Source of the DNA: Chromera velia
Taxonomy: Eukaryota; Sar; Chromeraceae
Assembly: GCA_018398765.1 (NCBI GenBank)
Contig: JAHBMJ010005856.1
Location: forward strand, 31,631 to 80,719
Direction: 5' to 3'
DNA length: 49,089 bases
The notes under the pieces are model-generated. The model was not told where the DNA came from, did no database searches, and saw only the letters and a program-made list of their open reading frames with translations. Positions 1-43,964 of this stretch are shown piece by piece (positions within the stretch are counted from its first letter, which is position 1; each line of letters begins with the position of its first letter). Made by a program: the position numbers and the translations under genes.

Positions 1-96
1 CCCCCCTTGGTGTATGTGTGTATGTGTGTGTGTATGTGTGTGTGTGTGTGAATGCGCGCAAGACAGAGACGGAGAAAAAAAAAACGCGCGGCCGAC

Positions 97-30312
<30,216 letters not shown>

Positions 30313-30390
30313 CTGCAAAAAGCGAGATTGGTGAAAAACAGAAGGGGCTCGTAAAGTGGAATAGCAGAGAAGGCCAAGAGAGCACGATAA
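30313..30390. promoter_or_regulatory. Short divergent 5' interval between the giant gene and the kinase gene
   Basis: The last exon I can trace in the giant gene ends at 30312 and the kinase start codon is at 30391 on the other strand. The unfound first exon of the giant gene must lie to the right of 30312, so the two transcription units are either extremely close or overlap at their 5' ends. No TATA box or other named element is recognised. The shared-promoter reading is an inference from geometry. Confidence 0.35.
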
Positions 30391-33247
<2,857 letters not shown>

Positions 33248-34483
33248 ATTCATGTAGTGCGTGCTTGGTGTCAATCTCTGTCTCCACTCCCTCTCCATTT
33301 TCATCACCAGTTCTCTAGAGACGCTGGGCTATGCCTGCTTTGCCTGTGCACTGCACTGTCTTCCCTTTCACCCGGCCTTCATATGCCCGTGTTTGTGTCT
33401 TTGTTTAGTTCGAAGCTGCACGCACCTTTGCTTGCGCTTTGTTTGTCTCTTCCTTCCTTGTAAAAGCTTGCCTTGTCAGAGCCCTGCGTCTTTGTCAGGG
33501 CCATTGCGCAAATGATGTTGTGCATGAGTGCTCGGAATGTGAGGCTGCCAGTGAGTCACTGGGGGCGGAGGTCTTTGTTCTCCTTATGTGCATGACTAGC
33601 TTTTGAGAGAACGGAGGGAGGAGAAGAAAGGTGGTTGAACGAAAGGAGACGATAGTGGCAAGGAAGAGCGTTCATACCTCTGCCCCTCTTTTTTGTCCGA
33701 CTTTCCCTTCACTCCTCTGTTCTTCCTCTTCTGCTAGTTTCTCAGTCAGAAAAAGGATGCCGATCAACGATCGAGAATCATTAGTTGAAGAAGAAGTGTT
33801 TCCAAAACAAAAAAGAGAGGGAGAGAAAACTTATGCCTTTAAACAAACCATTTCCGCTGGATCCCCCGCATCTGCCTCGTTTTTCTCTCGACTGTTGGTA
33901 TCACCCGCATTCAATCAATCTAAGACGATCATGAATCGTACGATGTCGATCTCCTCACCTCCATCCAATCCATGTGTGCGTATGCATAAGCGTGTGTGTA
34001 TTCCTTTCTTCCATGCTCGGCCGCTCTCTGTCGTGGACTCCTATGTGCGTCAGTAAAGCGACACAGAACTCCTTGGTCCGAGCGTAGAGTGGAAGAGAAG
34101 GGGGAGCGGGGGTGGTTGTCGCAGACAGGAACCGCATCAACGAAAGAAGTGATAGAAGGGAGGCATCGCATCGGCCCGGTGGCAAAAACTAGGCATCAAG
34201 CTAGTGCGGAGATTGCTGCCGGACAAGCGTTCGAGACAGCATGGAGTAGACCAGTACAGGGTCGATTCAATTTTTGTCTCTTCTTTGGCTTTCGGCAACC
34301 GCTCCCTCCGACTCCCTTTGTCGGTTCCTCCCTTCGTTCTATGCGAGTTGTTTTGAAGTTCTGGAGCTTTGAGCCTCGATCTGACGGCTTTGAGTCAAAC
34401 GGAACGGACAGACCAATGAAGGAAGACGGGCATTTGCTTGTCGATAAATTCCTTGGGGGGGCGGTAGAAAATCAAAAAGAGGG

Positions 34484-34591
34484 NNNNNNNNNNNNNNNNN
34501 NNNNNNNNNNNNNNNNNNNNNNNNNNNNNNNNNNNNNNNNNNNNNNNNNNNNNNNNNNNNNNNNNNNNNNNNNNNNNNNNNNNNNNNNNNN
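34484..34591. other. Assembly gap (108 N)
   Basis: A run of undetermined bases flanked on the left by AAAGAGGG and on the right by GGGGGGAAGGAG. Both flanks are purine-rich, so the gap probably hides a low-complexity GA/G tract. Gap size may be nominal. Confidence 0.98.
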
Positions 34592-37368
34592 GGGGGGAAG
34601 GAGAAAAAAGAAAGAAACTAGGTCTGGTGGAATGGGAGGTGTTGCAATCGATGGTACCGGGAAGGGAAGCGAAGGGGGGCGAAAGAAGAAAGAAACCTGT
34701 CTCCTTTGTATCCTTTGTTTTGAGTGTGTCCTGTGCCACTGCTCTTCTTTCTTTTTTCCGAAAACAGTCCGAGTGTAATGATTACTTTGTCGTTCAGAGA
34801 AGCAAACGCACAGAAAAAAGTGTGAGGCTTAATTCCTCGGGCAGGTCGTCTGGGAAATCTCCTGACTGCCTGTCTGGAAGGAAGTAAAAGGAACTTTTTC
34901 CTTCTTTCTCTCTTCCTTCCTTTCTTAATTTCTGTCTTGATTCAATTTGTAGAGGCGCCACGCCAAGAGGAGTTTTCAAAAGCTCATCACGCTCTTGAAA
35001 GGGATCACAGAGAAGAAAGCAGACAATGGTCAAAGCCGGTCCGCTTGGGCAAGGGCAGCTTGGACGGACTGTGGGGGGGGATATCAAAAGGTGGCGCCGA
35101 GAGGGGGCGACTCGCGCTGTCATTCTGGACTAGTCTCGATCCTACTGCCACTGCAGGCTTTGCCGTGTGACTAGTCGCTCTCTAGCTCGCTCGCTCAGGC
35201 TGAAAAAAGAAAAGAAAACCAACGACAGGAGCAAAGAAGACGAGTGCAAAAACGGGCATGCAAGAATAGTCAGAGGACTCGACCGACAGAAGAGAAAAGA
35301 CAACCAATCCTGAAAAGAATAGTGGGCGTGGATGGAAGAAACGCTCTACTCTCGGATTGTGAGTGCGGTAAATCTGAATTTCGGTGTGTTTCGGTGAAGC
35401 ACGGTTTTTGAGAAGGGGGGAAAGGAGAATCGGGATATGGGCGGAGGAAGAAAGCAGAAATTTAGAAAGAAAGACCAGAGGGGAGAGGGGGAGAGAGAGA
35501 GAGAGAGAGAGAGAGAGCGAAGAGGAGCTTCTCTCCTTACCTTCAAGTCATCCCTTTTGTTCCCGAGTCGCGCCTCATTTTCGTTCTCGTTCCTTTCATT
35601 GTCTCTTCTCTCGCCCACGAGGCAGGCAGGCAAGCAAGCAAGCGGTGCGAGAGAGAGCGTAGGCACTCTCGCACGAGCTAAGCTGCTGCCGTAGTTGTGC
35701 ACGACTCCAGGAAGGTCCAACTGTAAGAAGGGTCTTGGGGAGGGACTGCTTTACGGGGAGGTGGGCTGACTGTCAGGTGGGCGAGGGGGTGGGATGAATG
35801 CATTCAGACATGAAACGAGTCTGCAGGGATGGGTCGGTGGGTGGATGATGGATGCATGGATGGGGATGGGGATGGGGTAGCAGTGGGTGGGTCAGTCATG
35901 TGCAGGCACCGTGTAGTATGCGCATGTCTCCTTTCTTGTCCTTTCAAGTGACCATGCTGTGTGTCTCCCCGTGTCTGCCTTTCTTTCTGGTAAGATTTTT
36001 TTATTCTACGACCTGGATTGTTTCCTTAAGTTTCTTTCTATCTCCTGTTACATCCCGCCAAAAGTGGGACTAGAAGTGCGGACATGCAGTGTCTCCTCCC
36101 TCTCTCCGTTTTGCACACTGCGCACCGCTGTTCTTCTCTTCTCTTCTTTCTTTCGTCGTCACAAAGGAAGTAAGGCAGAATTGTTTTTGTTTCTTTTTCT
36201 GCCTTGTACTCGTGGTCCGTGTTTTCTCTTCGATTTTGGTCGCCTTTGTTGATTTTTTTTTCTCTTACACACACATTGACCCGCCGTGCCGATCCATAAA
36301 CATGATGATTCGTTGCATTTTGGAATTTCGTATAACAGACTGGCAATTCGTTCTGTCATTTCCTATCTGCCAAAACGGGGTGACCCGTGACGCGTGACTG
36401 CGTGCGTCATCATAGAAGAGTTGACTAGCTCATCGATCGGCGAGACATGCAGCAGACGGAAGATCGATTCTTGAGGATGTTGGAACTTTCCTCAGCAGTG
36501 GCGGATGAACGGGTGAATGGGCCTGTATGGTCAGTAAGAGATGTACGTGTGTAAGTACGGGTCACTGTGGGCGTGTTTGATCAGTCAGAGGGTGCCAGGG
36601 TGGGTTACTTGGAATGTGTCACTTTCTGTACTCTTCTCCTTAGCTTTGGCGGGCGCTTTCAGCCACAGTCGGAGTCTGGAATAGAGAGTCACAGCTAAAG
36701 GGGTGCAAAGACCCGCTTTTGCTTTTCGTCTGGCCTGTCTTCCGATGATTGTTGCGTGACAAAAAGGGCTTATCTTCGCGCGCCCCGTATCCGGCCGTAT
36801 TCCGTGTATCATACACCATTACACCAATGTACCATCGCCATCAGGCTGACCCGTATTAAACTACATGAAGCGTTTGGCGTCCGACTTAAGTCTGAAGACA
36901 ATGAGAGTCATTATGAGACGTGCTCAATGCGCAGCATTATGCACTTAAACAGAGGATTTTCATTTAGCTTTAAATTTTGAATAAATGAACTCGATCGAAT
37001 GAATGAAATGGTAAAGCGGTACTTTTCAAGAGATTTGTTTAAATCACATGATTAATTTTGAAATAAAATAGTATAATAATATTCCATATGGCTTATAGTG
37101 TGCAATTATGAATTGAATGGAAAGTTACTGGGCAGAGCCATCATCTTTAACATCAAAGTTCTTTCTAGCTTTTCTGAATGACTGATCGAAAGTCACTGAA
37201 TCGTTTAGCTCAGAGACGATTGTCTTACTAGTTGTCTTACTGAATCGACTTTAATCAGGGGTTATCAGGGGTGTATGATAGTATTATCTTTTGAATGGTT
37301 CCCTCTCAGTCAGCGGACCAAAATATGTAAAGTTCAGAACAGTTGTTAGTATTTGTTAGTTGATCGCG

Positions 37369-37452
37369 GCCTGGGAAACCAGGTGGGCCACGGGGTGTGG
37401 TCTGAGCCTCAGCAGTGAGGCACACACCCCTGCCGTTTGCAGGGGCGACTTT
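37369..37452 (+). ncRNA. Candidate structured RNA: four consecutive perfect hairpins
   Basis: Within about 80 bases there are four non-overlapping hairpins: CCTGG-GAAA-CCAGG (GNRA tetraloop), CCAC-GGGGT-GTGG, GCCTCA-GCAG-TGAGGC and CCCCTGC-CGTTT-GCAGGGG. A short UCGC/GCGA pairing could close the whole as a multibranch fold, and TTTT follows at about 37452. The surrounding sequence is AT-rich, so this GC-rich block stands out. I recognise no named RNA family; tRNA A and B boxes are absent and it does not fit a hammerhead core. The strand is arbitrary, because stems read equally on both; plus is chosen for the GAAA loop and the trailing T run. Confidence 0.45.
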
Positions 37453-37831
37453 TAAAAGACAAAATGGCGATAGTGTCCTAAGGCACCGATAAATTACTTA
37501 TCACTTATCACTTATGCATGATCCGTCATGCACACGCCTACCCGTAAAGACGTCTGAACGGGCCACTAAAGAATACTCATGCACTAGGCATATCACAGCA
37601 AAAAAAAAAATAATAAACCAGGATTGGCTTTTTTTTTTTTTACGCAACACCCAAATAACACTTGTGCAACACCAAAACTGTGGCAAAACAACACTTATGC
37701 AATACTTGAACAACAGTTGTTTGTCACCTAAGATTCACACATATCGTCGGGCAAAAAAAATTTTAAAAAAAAAATAAGCGACGACGGGCTTAAATTATTT
37801 TTTTTTTCTGTAATACGTCTAGCCCATGCAG

Positions 37832-38009
37832 AGGCCCGAGATCTTACCATAACTAACCGTAACTAGAAAATAGTAGAAGAACTTTAGGATACAAACATGT
37901 GCATAGTACACTCACGATTTTTGTTCAAGTTGATTTAATGCTGAATTATGTCTTTTAGGCCGAGATCTTATACGGTAACTAGAAAGAGGTAGAACCGCAG
38001 AAGAACTCC
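37832..38009. repeat. Degenerate direct repeat, about 52 bp, two copies
   Basis: Copies at about 37832-37885 and 37958-38009 share GGCC(C)GAGATCTTA, GTAACTAGAAA, GTAGAA and GAAGAACT in the same order, with small insertions and substitutions. They lie about 70 bp apart in the AT-rich tract. No other copy was seen in the window. They may be the remains of a repeat element or the flanks of a deletion. Confidence 0.5.
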
Positions 38010-38386
38010 AAAGGGCTCAAGTTACTGGTACGGAGTTATCAAAAAGTCGATCAGTAACTAAAGTTTTTGACTGCATATGGCACACAGTTTTTAATCTTAA
38101 ACGCACTATATAGATCTCAAATCATCGGACTATATAGTCATTGAATCATCTTGAATCCTACAATCAATCAATCTTTAATCAATTTCACGTAGTTCCACTC
38201 AGAATCACTCTTTATCTAGCTCTTTATTGGTTTCACTTTTTTCTCATTTTTTTTTTCTTTCTATACTTACAGCTTTTATCAGGTTCTAGCCTAAGTTTCA
38301 GCCTAGTTTCAACAGTGGTTTCAATCTGGTTTTTGATCCAACGATAATCAATGATATAATTCACTTTTCCACGGCATCGCACCAAA

Positions 38387-40993
38387 TCAGCTTCCGTACC
38401 TGATCGTGAATACGTCACTTGACAGATCTTCTGAGTCGGACAAAGGGTCACAACCTTCCGGTCGTTTGGCAGAAGGATCGATACTGGTCTTCGAGAGTCC
38501 CTCAAACATGACGTGCTCCATTTCTGGCATTCCGTCAAAGTTGCAAGAATGAGGCTTCGCCATCCTCTCAAACCGCTCCATGCATTCAATGACCTCCCCA
38601 ACCGAAAAATTTTCCCCATTCGATGCATGGAACGTAACAGGACCGAAACTCTGCCACACCTCAAACTGTCTCAATCGCTTCGGCGTTCTCTCCGCCCCCT
38701 GAACCTCTGATGCCCCCCTGCCCCCATCCCTTTCCTCGGGCCGTTCTTCGACTGGCCTCTCCCCGTAAGAGGTCTGAACGAATCGCAAACGCGCACCCAG
38801 ATAACCGAGCGAGGCCAAGTCGGCCGGTTTCGGTTTCCGGGTTTCCCCTGTCCTAAGATCTGCCAACTCGGCATCTAGGGTCACTCTCGAGGCTGCAATT
38901 TTTCTTCTCCTCATTTGCTCTTCCCTCGACAGACTCGCAGAGGGATGAGGGACAGAGGAGAACCCACCCTGAAGAGGAAACTGAAGATCCTCATCCTCGG
39001 GCCAGCGCACAACGATGGACGCGCTCTGAAGCAGAAAGGACATTCCATCCTTGTCCACCTCCTCTTCAGCCTCTCTGACCAGAGAGGGGTCTGAGAAGAA
39101 GCCGCCTCCCAGAAACTGAGACGTGAACTTCGAGCACGTCCATACAACTCTCCTGCAGGCATGTGCATTCTTTGTTCGCATTTTGATGAAAACACCGGCC
39201 GAAAAGTGCATTCACTCACACACAAACAGGCCCCCAGGGCTCTCCTGAAAGTCTGTCGCGATGCATTGGACCACTGTCGACATACTTCTGGCTCCTTTGC
39301 GCAAAAGTGACCAAAACGAAACGAATACGTGGGAAACAAAGTAGGCCGAAGAGCAGGAACGGACAACCCCTGCAGGGAGGACCCTTGAGAACTATGCCCT
39401 AGCTGTCTCAGTCAACTATTTCGACCAATTCTGTGAAGAACTCGAGCCCAAAACTTTGCAACACAAAACACATTCTCGGACAATGGTAGTCGCTGAACAG
39501 GAGTCCGATCAAGACCTTTCACGATTCACTTTTTGCGGTGACTGGTGGACGGTGGTCGCACAAAAAGAATATGCGGGTGATTGCGCATGTGTAGAGGAAT
39601 CTGACTGATTGACTGACCATCCGGCATCTCCTGCCTCCATTTCCAAGTTGAACGTTTGTGAAAGGGACATCATCGGATCGGTGAGGCCGTCTCCCTCTGT
39701 CCCTCCCCTCCACACGGAGACCTCATCGAAGTTGTCTGACACGCGAACACCGTCTGATAAGTCCAGACCCTCAAACAATGCATCGTTCTCAGGTTTTCGA
39801 ATCCACTTCGCCAACTCCTTTGCACACTCCATCACGACATTCATCTCTTCCTTGAGGCGATCGGCCAGGTTACTTCTCTTCAGGCTCTCCATGCGCCTCT
39901 TCAGCAAAGCTCTCTTGTCTCTGGAGAGGCTCAGCACGCATTTGCACACGTACAGGAGACGGCGGAACGCCTCACAGGTGAGTGCACTGCGGGGCTGGGA
40001 CAGCCCGGAAGCAGCCAATGAGCTCTTGACCACCACTGAACCTAATGTGGGAGTGTAAATGTGGCTGCTTGCGTCCTGTCGGCAGCTCAGTCGTCCATGC
40101 GTGACCAGATAATTCTGTGTGACTAAAAACCGACCCAACTCATCTGCGCATGCGTTGATCCAATGGGAGAAACAATCCGCACTGCTGCCGCTTGGAGACG
40201 GCTGCGAGGTTGAACTTCCCCCCAAGAGCTGGAGGTCGGAAGCCAACAGAGACAGGACAGGAGAATTGAGGGTCCTCCAGCCCAGTCGGTGCGACATTTG
40301 GAGAAGTTCAGATTCAGCTATAGCCTCCATTTTCAACAGGGTCCTCCCTCTGTGTCCCTCTCCTTCCCCCTCTCCCACCCCGCCCGAGTGAGAATTGGAG
40401 CAGAAGATCAAATCGTTGAGGGTTGCAGGCTCGATCTTGAGAACAGTAATGATGTCGCTCCTTGCGTCCCCAGATGACAGAGCTTGCGCCCGGGTCATCG
40501 CGACAGGGGTTCCGTGGGAGACCATCACGGTGGAGTTGCGGTGCGCTGTACTCGAGTTTGGGTCAGTTGGAGCGACTTGATCTGAGGGTGTGTGAGGGGG
40601 TGGGGGTGGGGCAGCAGCAGCAGCAGCGGCAGCAGCCGCCAAAGAGGAAGAGGCAGAAGGGGAAAAGGCGGACGCAGGAAGCCAACGGGAAAAGGGCTGA
40701 GAGTTCATGTAGGGGGTAATGTAGAACTGTCGTTTTTTGGGATTCCATCTAGCGCCTAGTCGTTTGGCCTCTTCAGTTTCTTCTTCGTTGGGGAGAGAGA
40801 GAAAGACGTGATCCTCAGAGGGAAGCCAGCGATTGAATGCGGCACGGTTCCTGTCCCGAGGAACGAACCATTTCTTTGCATTCGCATCCCACTGCCCCCC
40901 CAAGCCCTTCACTTGGTCCTTTTCGGAAAAGGGACAATCGAGAAACAACCGCTCTGGCTGAGAGGTTGAGACAACAGGCGTGGTTTGCTGCAT
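38387..40993 (-). CDS. Two-exon gene with two tandem DUF5710-like repeats, function unknown
   Basis: Exon 1 is 39618-40993 and exon 2 is 38387-39152; 2,142 nt, 713 residues plus stop. The donor is GATG|GTCAGT and the acceptor CCTGCAG|G; phase 2 matches on both sides. Residues 15-57 and 62-105 are two copies of a unit with the pattern F-L..P..E.....LG..W....K.W.(V/I): LGGQWDANAKKWFVP and LGARWNPKKRQFYIT, each ending in RWLP. This fits the DUF5710 family, small domains found in bacterial and eukaryotic proteins, of unclear role. They are followed by an Ala10-Pro5 run, then about 600 residues with Ser-rich linkers and a helical segment (RRLLYVCKCVLSLSRDKRAL). Exon 1 alone would read through to a stop at 39509. 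A cryptic GTACGG donor near the stop could extend the C-terminus, but I see no good partner. Confidence 0.82.
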
Positions 40994-41181
40994 GTTGGAT
41001 TGTGTGGATTCACAGTCTGCACGATGTATTGCTGCTCACATTGAGGACACAACAATGTGCCAAGAGTGACCACTGACCACGAAGTTCTCAGACTACTCTC
41101 TCAGGATCTCTCAGGTTCTCAATGAAATTAGGGAACTTAGTTTGAGAATGTTTGAGAGGCCGGACTCTGACAAGGAGATGA

Positions 41182-41430
41182 TATTCTGGCGGACAGTCAT
41201 TCTGTCCGTTTTGCCGCGCCCGAGTATATAGTTTCGCGCGCTCGAGTTTTTCCTTCGCAAAAAGGCTATGCAACTCGGGCGTGGTGAAACTCGCGGGCGC
41301 GCCCGCGAGTTTTCAGTGGCATGCGCTCGAGTTGCTCGTTGTCGGTGCTTGAGATCTGCATAGATTTTTGACGACTGAGTTGCATCATGGTGCTTTTAGT
41401 CTCGTGCGCCCAAGTTGCTCAGTGGTTCTT
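41182..41430. repeat. Outer inverted repeat, left arm
   Basis: The segment 41182-41225, read on the minus strand, matches 48703-48746 at almost every position: ACTCGGG, GCGGCAAAA and GGACAG-AATGA-CTGTCC (itself a perfect hairpin), then AGAATA. Similarity continues weakly outwards through AAACT(C/T)GAGCGCG words. Both arms are full of CGAGTT/CTCGGGCGC motifs. The two arms are in opposite orientation and enclose all the retroelement sequence. Confidence 0.6.
41288..41311. repeat. 24-bp perfect palindrome
   Basis: A GC-rich self-complementary block beginning AACTCGCGGGCG and ending in its exact reverse complement, with no spacer. It lies inside the left outer arm. Confidence 0.9.
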
Positions 41431-41756
41431 AATGCTTGAGAGCTGCATGGGCTTTCGCCAACTAATTAATGCTTGAATAATAATAAATTCAATAATTTTG
41501 ATGCTTGATGCTTGTTTGAATAATTTTGCCAACTGAGTTGCGTCTACTCTGGGATACTTTGGGAGTATCTGGGAGGAGGTGTCACTCTGTAGTCAGTCTG
41601 AGTCATGACAGGTGAGGCTGTCGCTAGTGGTCCCCCCAAATGAATTAGAATGAATTACGCGTGCGTGAATGAATTACGCCTCGACTGAGTGACTACAGGG
41701 ACAACTGGCACGCTGAGTGACAGCCTAAGTCCTTCTCCCCCCTTAAGGCCACGCTG

Positions 41757-41761
41757 GAATA
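41757..41761. other. Putative 5-bp target-site duplication, left copy (GAATA)
   Basis: GAATA directly precedes the 5' LTR, and GAATG directly follows the 3' LTR at 48053-48057. Five bases with one mismatch is the usual size for Ty3/gypsy insertion. Confidence 0.45.
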
Positions 41762-42029
41762 TGTAGTACTGATGCCTGGCGCCGCCAACGTGTCATCGCC
41801 TAATTGTTACGCCGCCGCATATTTGATGCACGCGCTTAGTCTGCTGGCCTGCCTCAGTCTGCATAGTTTTGCTGTATATATCTTTTCACATACTGACACC
41901 GGTGTTGTGATGTGTTATGTTTAATGGAGAAACAACAACGTCTAGAAGAAGAACCGAACGATCAGTTCTTTTGTGCGTCCTATGAATAGCTCTAGAAATC
42001 CTTCCTAGTTATCTCTTAGCAAACCTACA
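41762..42029 (+). repeat. 5' LTR of the chromovirus (268 bp)
   Basis: Starts TGTAGTACTGATG and ends AGCAAACCTACA. It aligns end to end with 45805-45983 plus 47961-48052. The boundary at the right is set by the primer-binding site that follows at once, and the left by where similarity starts at TG. Confidence 0.85.
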
Positions 42030-42043
42030 GGGTAGCAGAAGCC
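42030..42043 (+). other. Primer-binding site, initiator-Met tRNA type
   Basis: GGGTAGCAGAAGCC follows the 5' LTR directly. It matches the usual initiator-methionine primer-binding site (TGGTAGCAGAGC) over GGTAGCAGA, with the first T changed and an extra A. The assignment rests on known practice in Ty3/gypsy elements. Confidence 0.6.
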
Positions 42044-42098
42044 TCGTTCAACCAGAGGCTATAATTGATCATATCTATTTGTGTTGTGGTTGCACTGA

Positions 42099-42848
42099 AT
42101 GGCTGAAGGGACATTCAGTCAGTTTGTTACTCAGTCCCAGTGCAATACGCAGTTCCAGGAGCTGCACCAGGAACTTCTTTTGCAGCGCTCTGTGATGCAG
42201 AGGCTGGCAGATGAAGTTTGGGAGCCACGGACGTAAGTCGTGCCTCCGACCATGGCTGCTGGAGTGGAGACGTCTGCCAGTGAACATCCTCTGTTGCTCG
42301 ACGGAGAACTGCCTCGAGCCTGCAAGGCGAAGGAGCCCTCCGTCTTTGCAGGGGATCGGCACAAGGTCTCTGACTGGCACAAAGACATGAAAGAGTATTG
42401 TCAGGGCACAGGAATGTCAGAGAGTCGATGGCTCTTTGTTTCGAAGAGCTATTTGTCGAAGACTCTAAAGAAGTGGGTCTATTGGAAGCAGAAAAGTGTA
42501 ACTCCCTTCCGTTCCTTCCAAGACTTTGCAGAGGCACTAAAAAAGAGGTTCATCGACCCGTTTGAGCAGGATCACCGTAGGGATGCACTGGAGGAGCTCC
42601 AGTACTCGAAAGCACAGGGCATGGAGAGCCAGGAGAGCTTTGGGAACGCCTTTCTGGATCTAGCGGAAGAGATCAAAGACACATCGACCCCTGCTGATCT
42701 CATCCACACCTTCAAAAAGGCCATCCCCAATGCAATTTGCCTAGCAATTTGCCTCAAGATGAACAAAAAAGCTCCTTTCACTCTCGAGGAGGCAGTGGAG
42801 GCGGCTTGTATCGTAGTGGAGACTTTGGAAGGAAAGGGTAGGAACTGA
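42099..42848 (+). pseudogene. gag: gag of the chromovirus, interrupted
   Basis: An open frame from ATG 42099 is cut by TAA at 42234-42236 and reopens in the same frame at ATG 42252, running to the stop at 42846-42848. The second part carries a retrotransposon-gag-like core: helical, with WLFVSKSYLSKTLKKWVYW, FRSFQDFAEALKKRFIDPF, and a helix-rich end ALEELQYSKAQGMESQESF. A degenerate zinc knuckle follows outside the frame at 42993-43034: CFLCKQKGYEKKD, where the usual His is Tyr and the last Cys is lost. Gag assembles the retrotransposon particle. This copy is broken by the stop and by later frameshifts. Confidence 0.8.
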
Positions 42849-43532
42849 AAGAGGCATGCTCAGACTGGGGGCAGCAGACTGAACGGAAAATACTAGGGTG
42901 GGTCCAACTCTGATGGACCTATTCCCATATAGCTGGATGCTGTGTGCTTTCTTTCTTCAAAAGAGAGAGCCGAACTGATGCGATAAGGACGGTGCTTCCT
43001 CTGCAAGCAGAAGGGGTATGAGAAGAAAGATCGTCCATCCTTGTTGTCTTTGCAGAGGGGGTTCGGGTCAAATGTTCCCAGACTGCAGCAGCCGTACGCA
43101 AGTAGGCCATGGGGTCCTTCAGGACCGCAGAGACCCGCATATGGTGGTCAGGGAGGTCCACCTATTGGCGCCGGCGGTGGAGAAGGACGATGGGTGTAGA
43201 TGTCAGTCGGATGGACAAGGCTACCGCGTAGCTCTGAGAGACTCCACCAAATGTGCAGAGAGGTCGCCCACAGGGGGGGCAGAGAGGGCGTGCTTGGAAT
43301 AGCCGTGCAGCTGGTATCCAGACTGCAGAGCAGGAAGGGGATCAGGTTGCTGGAGAAGGAGAGGAAGAATTCTGGTTCCTTGACAATGAGCTTTCGATGA
43401 ACATTGAGGGAGAGCAGCGGAGAGTAGCCGACTGACCCCTACATGTACGACCAGGCAAATATGATCGGCGCTGCCAGTGCTGACGGGAAGGTGAAGATGA
43501 TTCGCTTCTAGGGCACTGTCAAGAGCATTCCA

Positions 43533-43826
43533 GTGAGAGTGTTCTTAGACTGTGGGGTAGGGGAGACATTTCTGTCTGCCCAATTCACTCACGACAAATG
43601 TCTTCCCATCAGGAAGATGCAAAGTTCGCATCAGTGTCGGGGGGCTATTAAGGGAGAAGACGGGCAGACGGTGGTGACTACGATTAGCGAGTATACCAGT
43701 CCTCCGGCCTTCTCCATTCAGGGGTACCACCAGAGAATGAAGTTCACCCTGGCTAACCTCAATGACGACTATGATGTCTATCTAGGCATGAAGTGGCTGA
43801 TTGAACATGAGCCTCGTGTGTATTAG
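43533..43826 (+). pseudogene. Retropepsin-like aspartic protease remnant of the chromovirus
   Basis: The frame has VFLDCGVGETFLS, in the place of the usual D(T/S)GA active site; the middle residue is Cys, and the following Ala is Val. About 75 residues on comes DDYDVYLGMKWLIEHEP, the conserved (I)LGMDWL block of Ty3/gypsy proteases. The catalytic Asp codon is at 43548-43550. A stop in frame after PRVY ends it, and reverse transcriptase does not follow. An upstream TAG within the same frame separates it from gag. It is inactive as encoded. Confidence 0.75.
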
Positions 43827-43964
43827 GGCAAAGGAGAAGTGGAGATTCTAATCCCAGGAGCTCATGGAAGGTCAGTCACCTTCAAGTTACAGACACAGAC
43901 ATCTGTCCGTACTCTTTCCAGCAGAGAGCTCAAAAGAGAGGTCAGGAAGGGCCGTGTGCGAGAG

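Larger units (their letters stand above)
33248..38386. other. Interval between the kinase gene and the DUF5710 gene, no supportable gene
   Basis: I checked both strands for open frames with splice sites and protein-like composition and found none convincing. Frames such as 34937-35170 (+) and 34794-35123 (-) are short and lack matching splice partners. From about 36.9 kb to 38.3 kb the base composition turns AT-rich with runs of A and T, unlike the GC-balanced sequence to the left. The N gap, the hairpin array and the degenerate direct repeat listed separately all lie in this interval. Confidence 0.6.
40994..41761. other. Interval upstream of the DUF5710 gene; left arm of the outer inverted repeat lies here
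   Basis: No coding sequence is supported. From about 41.18 to 41.43 kb there are repeated (C)GCTCGAGTT/CGCCCGAGT words and a 24-bp perfect palindrome. The remaining bases up to the LTR are rich in short words such as GAATTAGAATGAATTACG and show no clear signal. Confidence 0.55.

Noticed and set aside
34395-34778. Open frames across the N gap
   Set aside because: They are held open only by undetermined bases.
33257-36812. Various 60-140-codon frames downstream of the kinase gene
   Set aside because: They are low in complexity, lack paired splice sites and show no recognisable motif; chance frames are expected at this composition.
37369-37452. tRNA, hammerhead or HDV-like ribozyme
   Set aside because: There is no cloverleaf, no A/B box and no CCA end. 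The CTGATGA...GAAA core is absent, and the stems are simple hairpins without the HDV pseudoknot order. It is kept only as an unnamed structured RNA.
38233-38398. Extra 3' exon of the DUF5710 gene, using a GTACGG donor at about 38397 and a segment near 38263-38328
   Set aside because: The phases do not join and the sequence is in the AT-rich tract; the in-frame TGA at 38387 is simpler.
43018-43435. Short frames between gag and protease
   Set aside because: They are out-of-frame pieces of the decayed gag-pol; only the degenerate zinc knuckle at 42993-43034 is recognisable.
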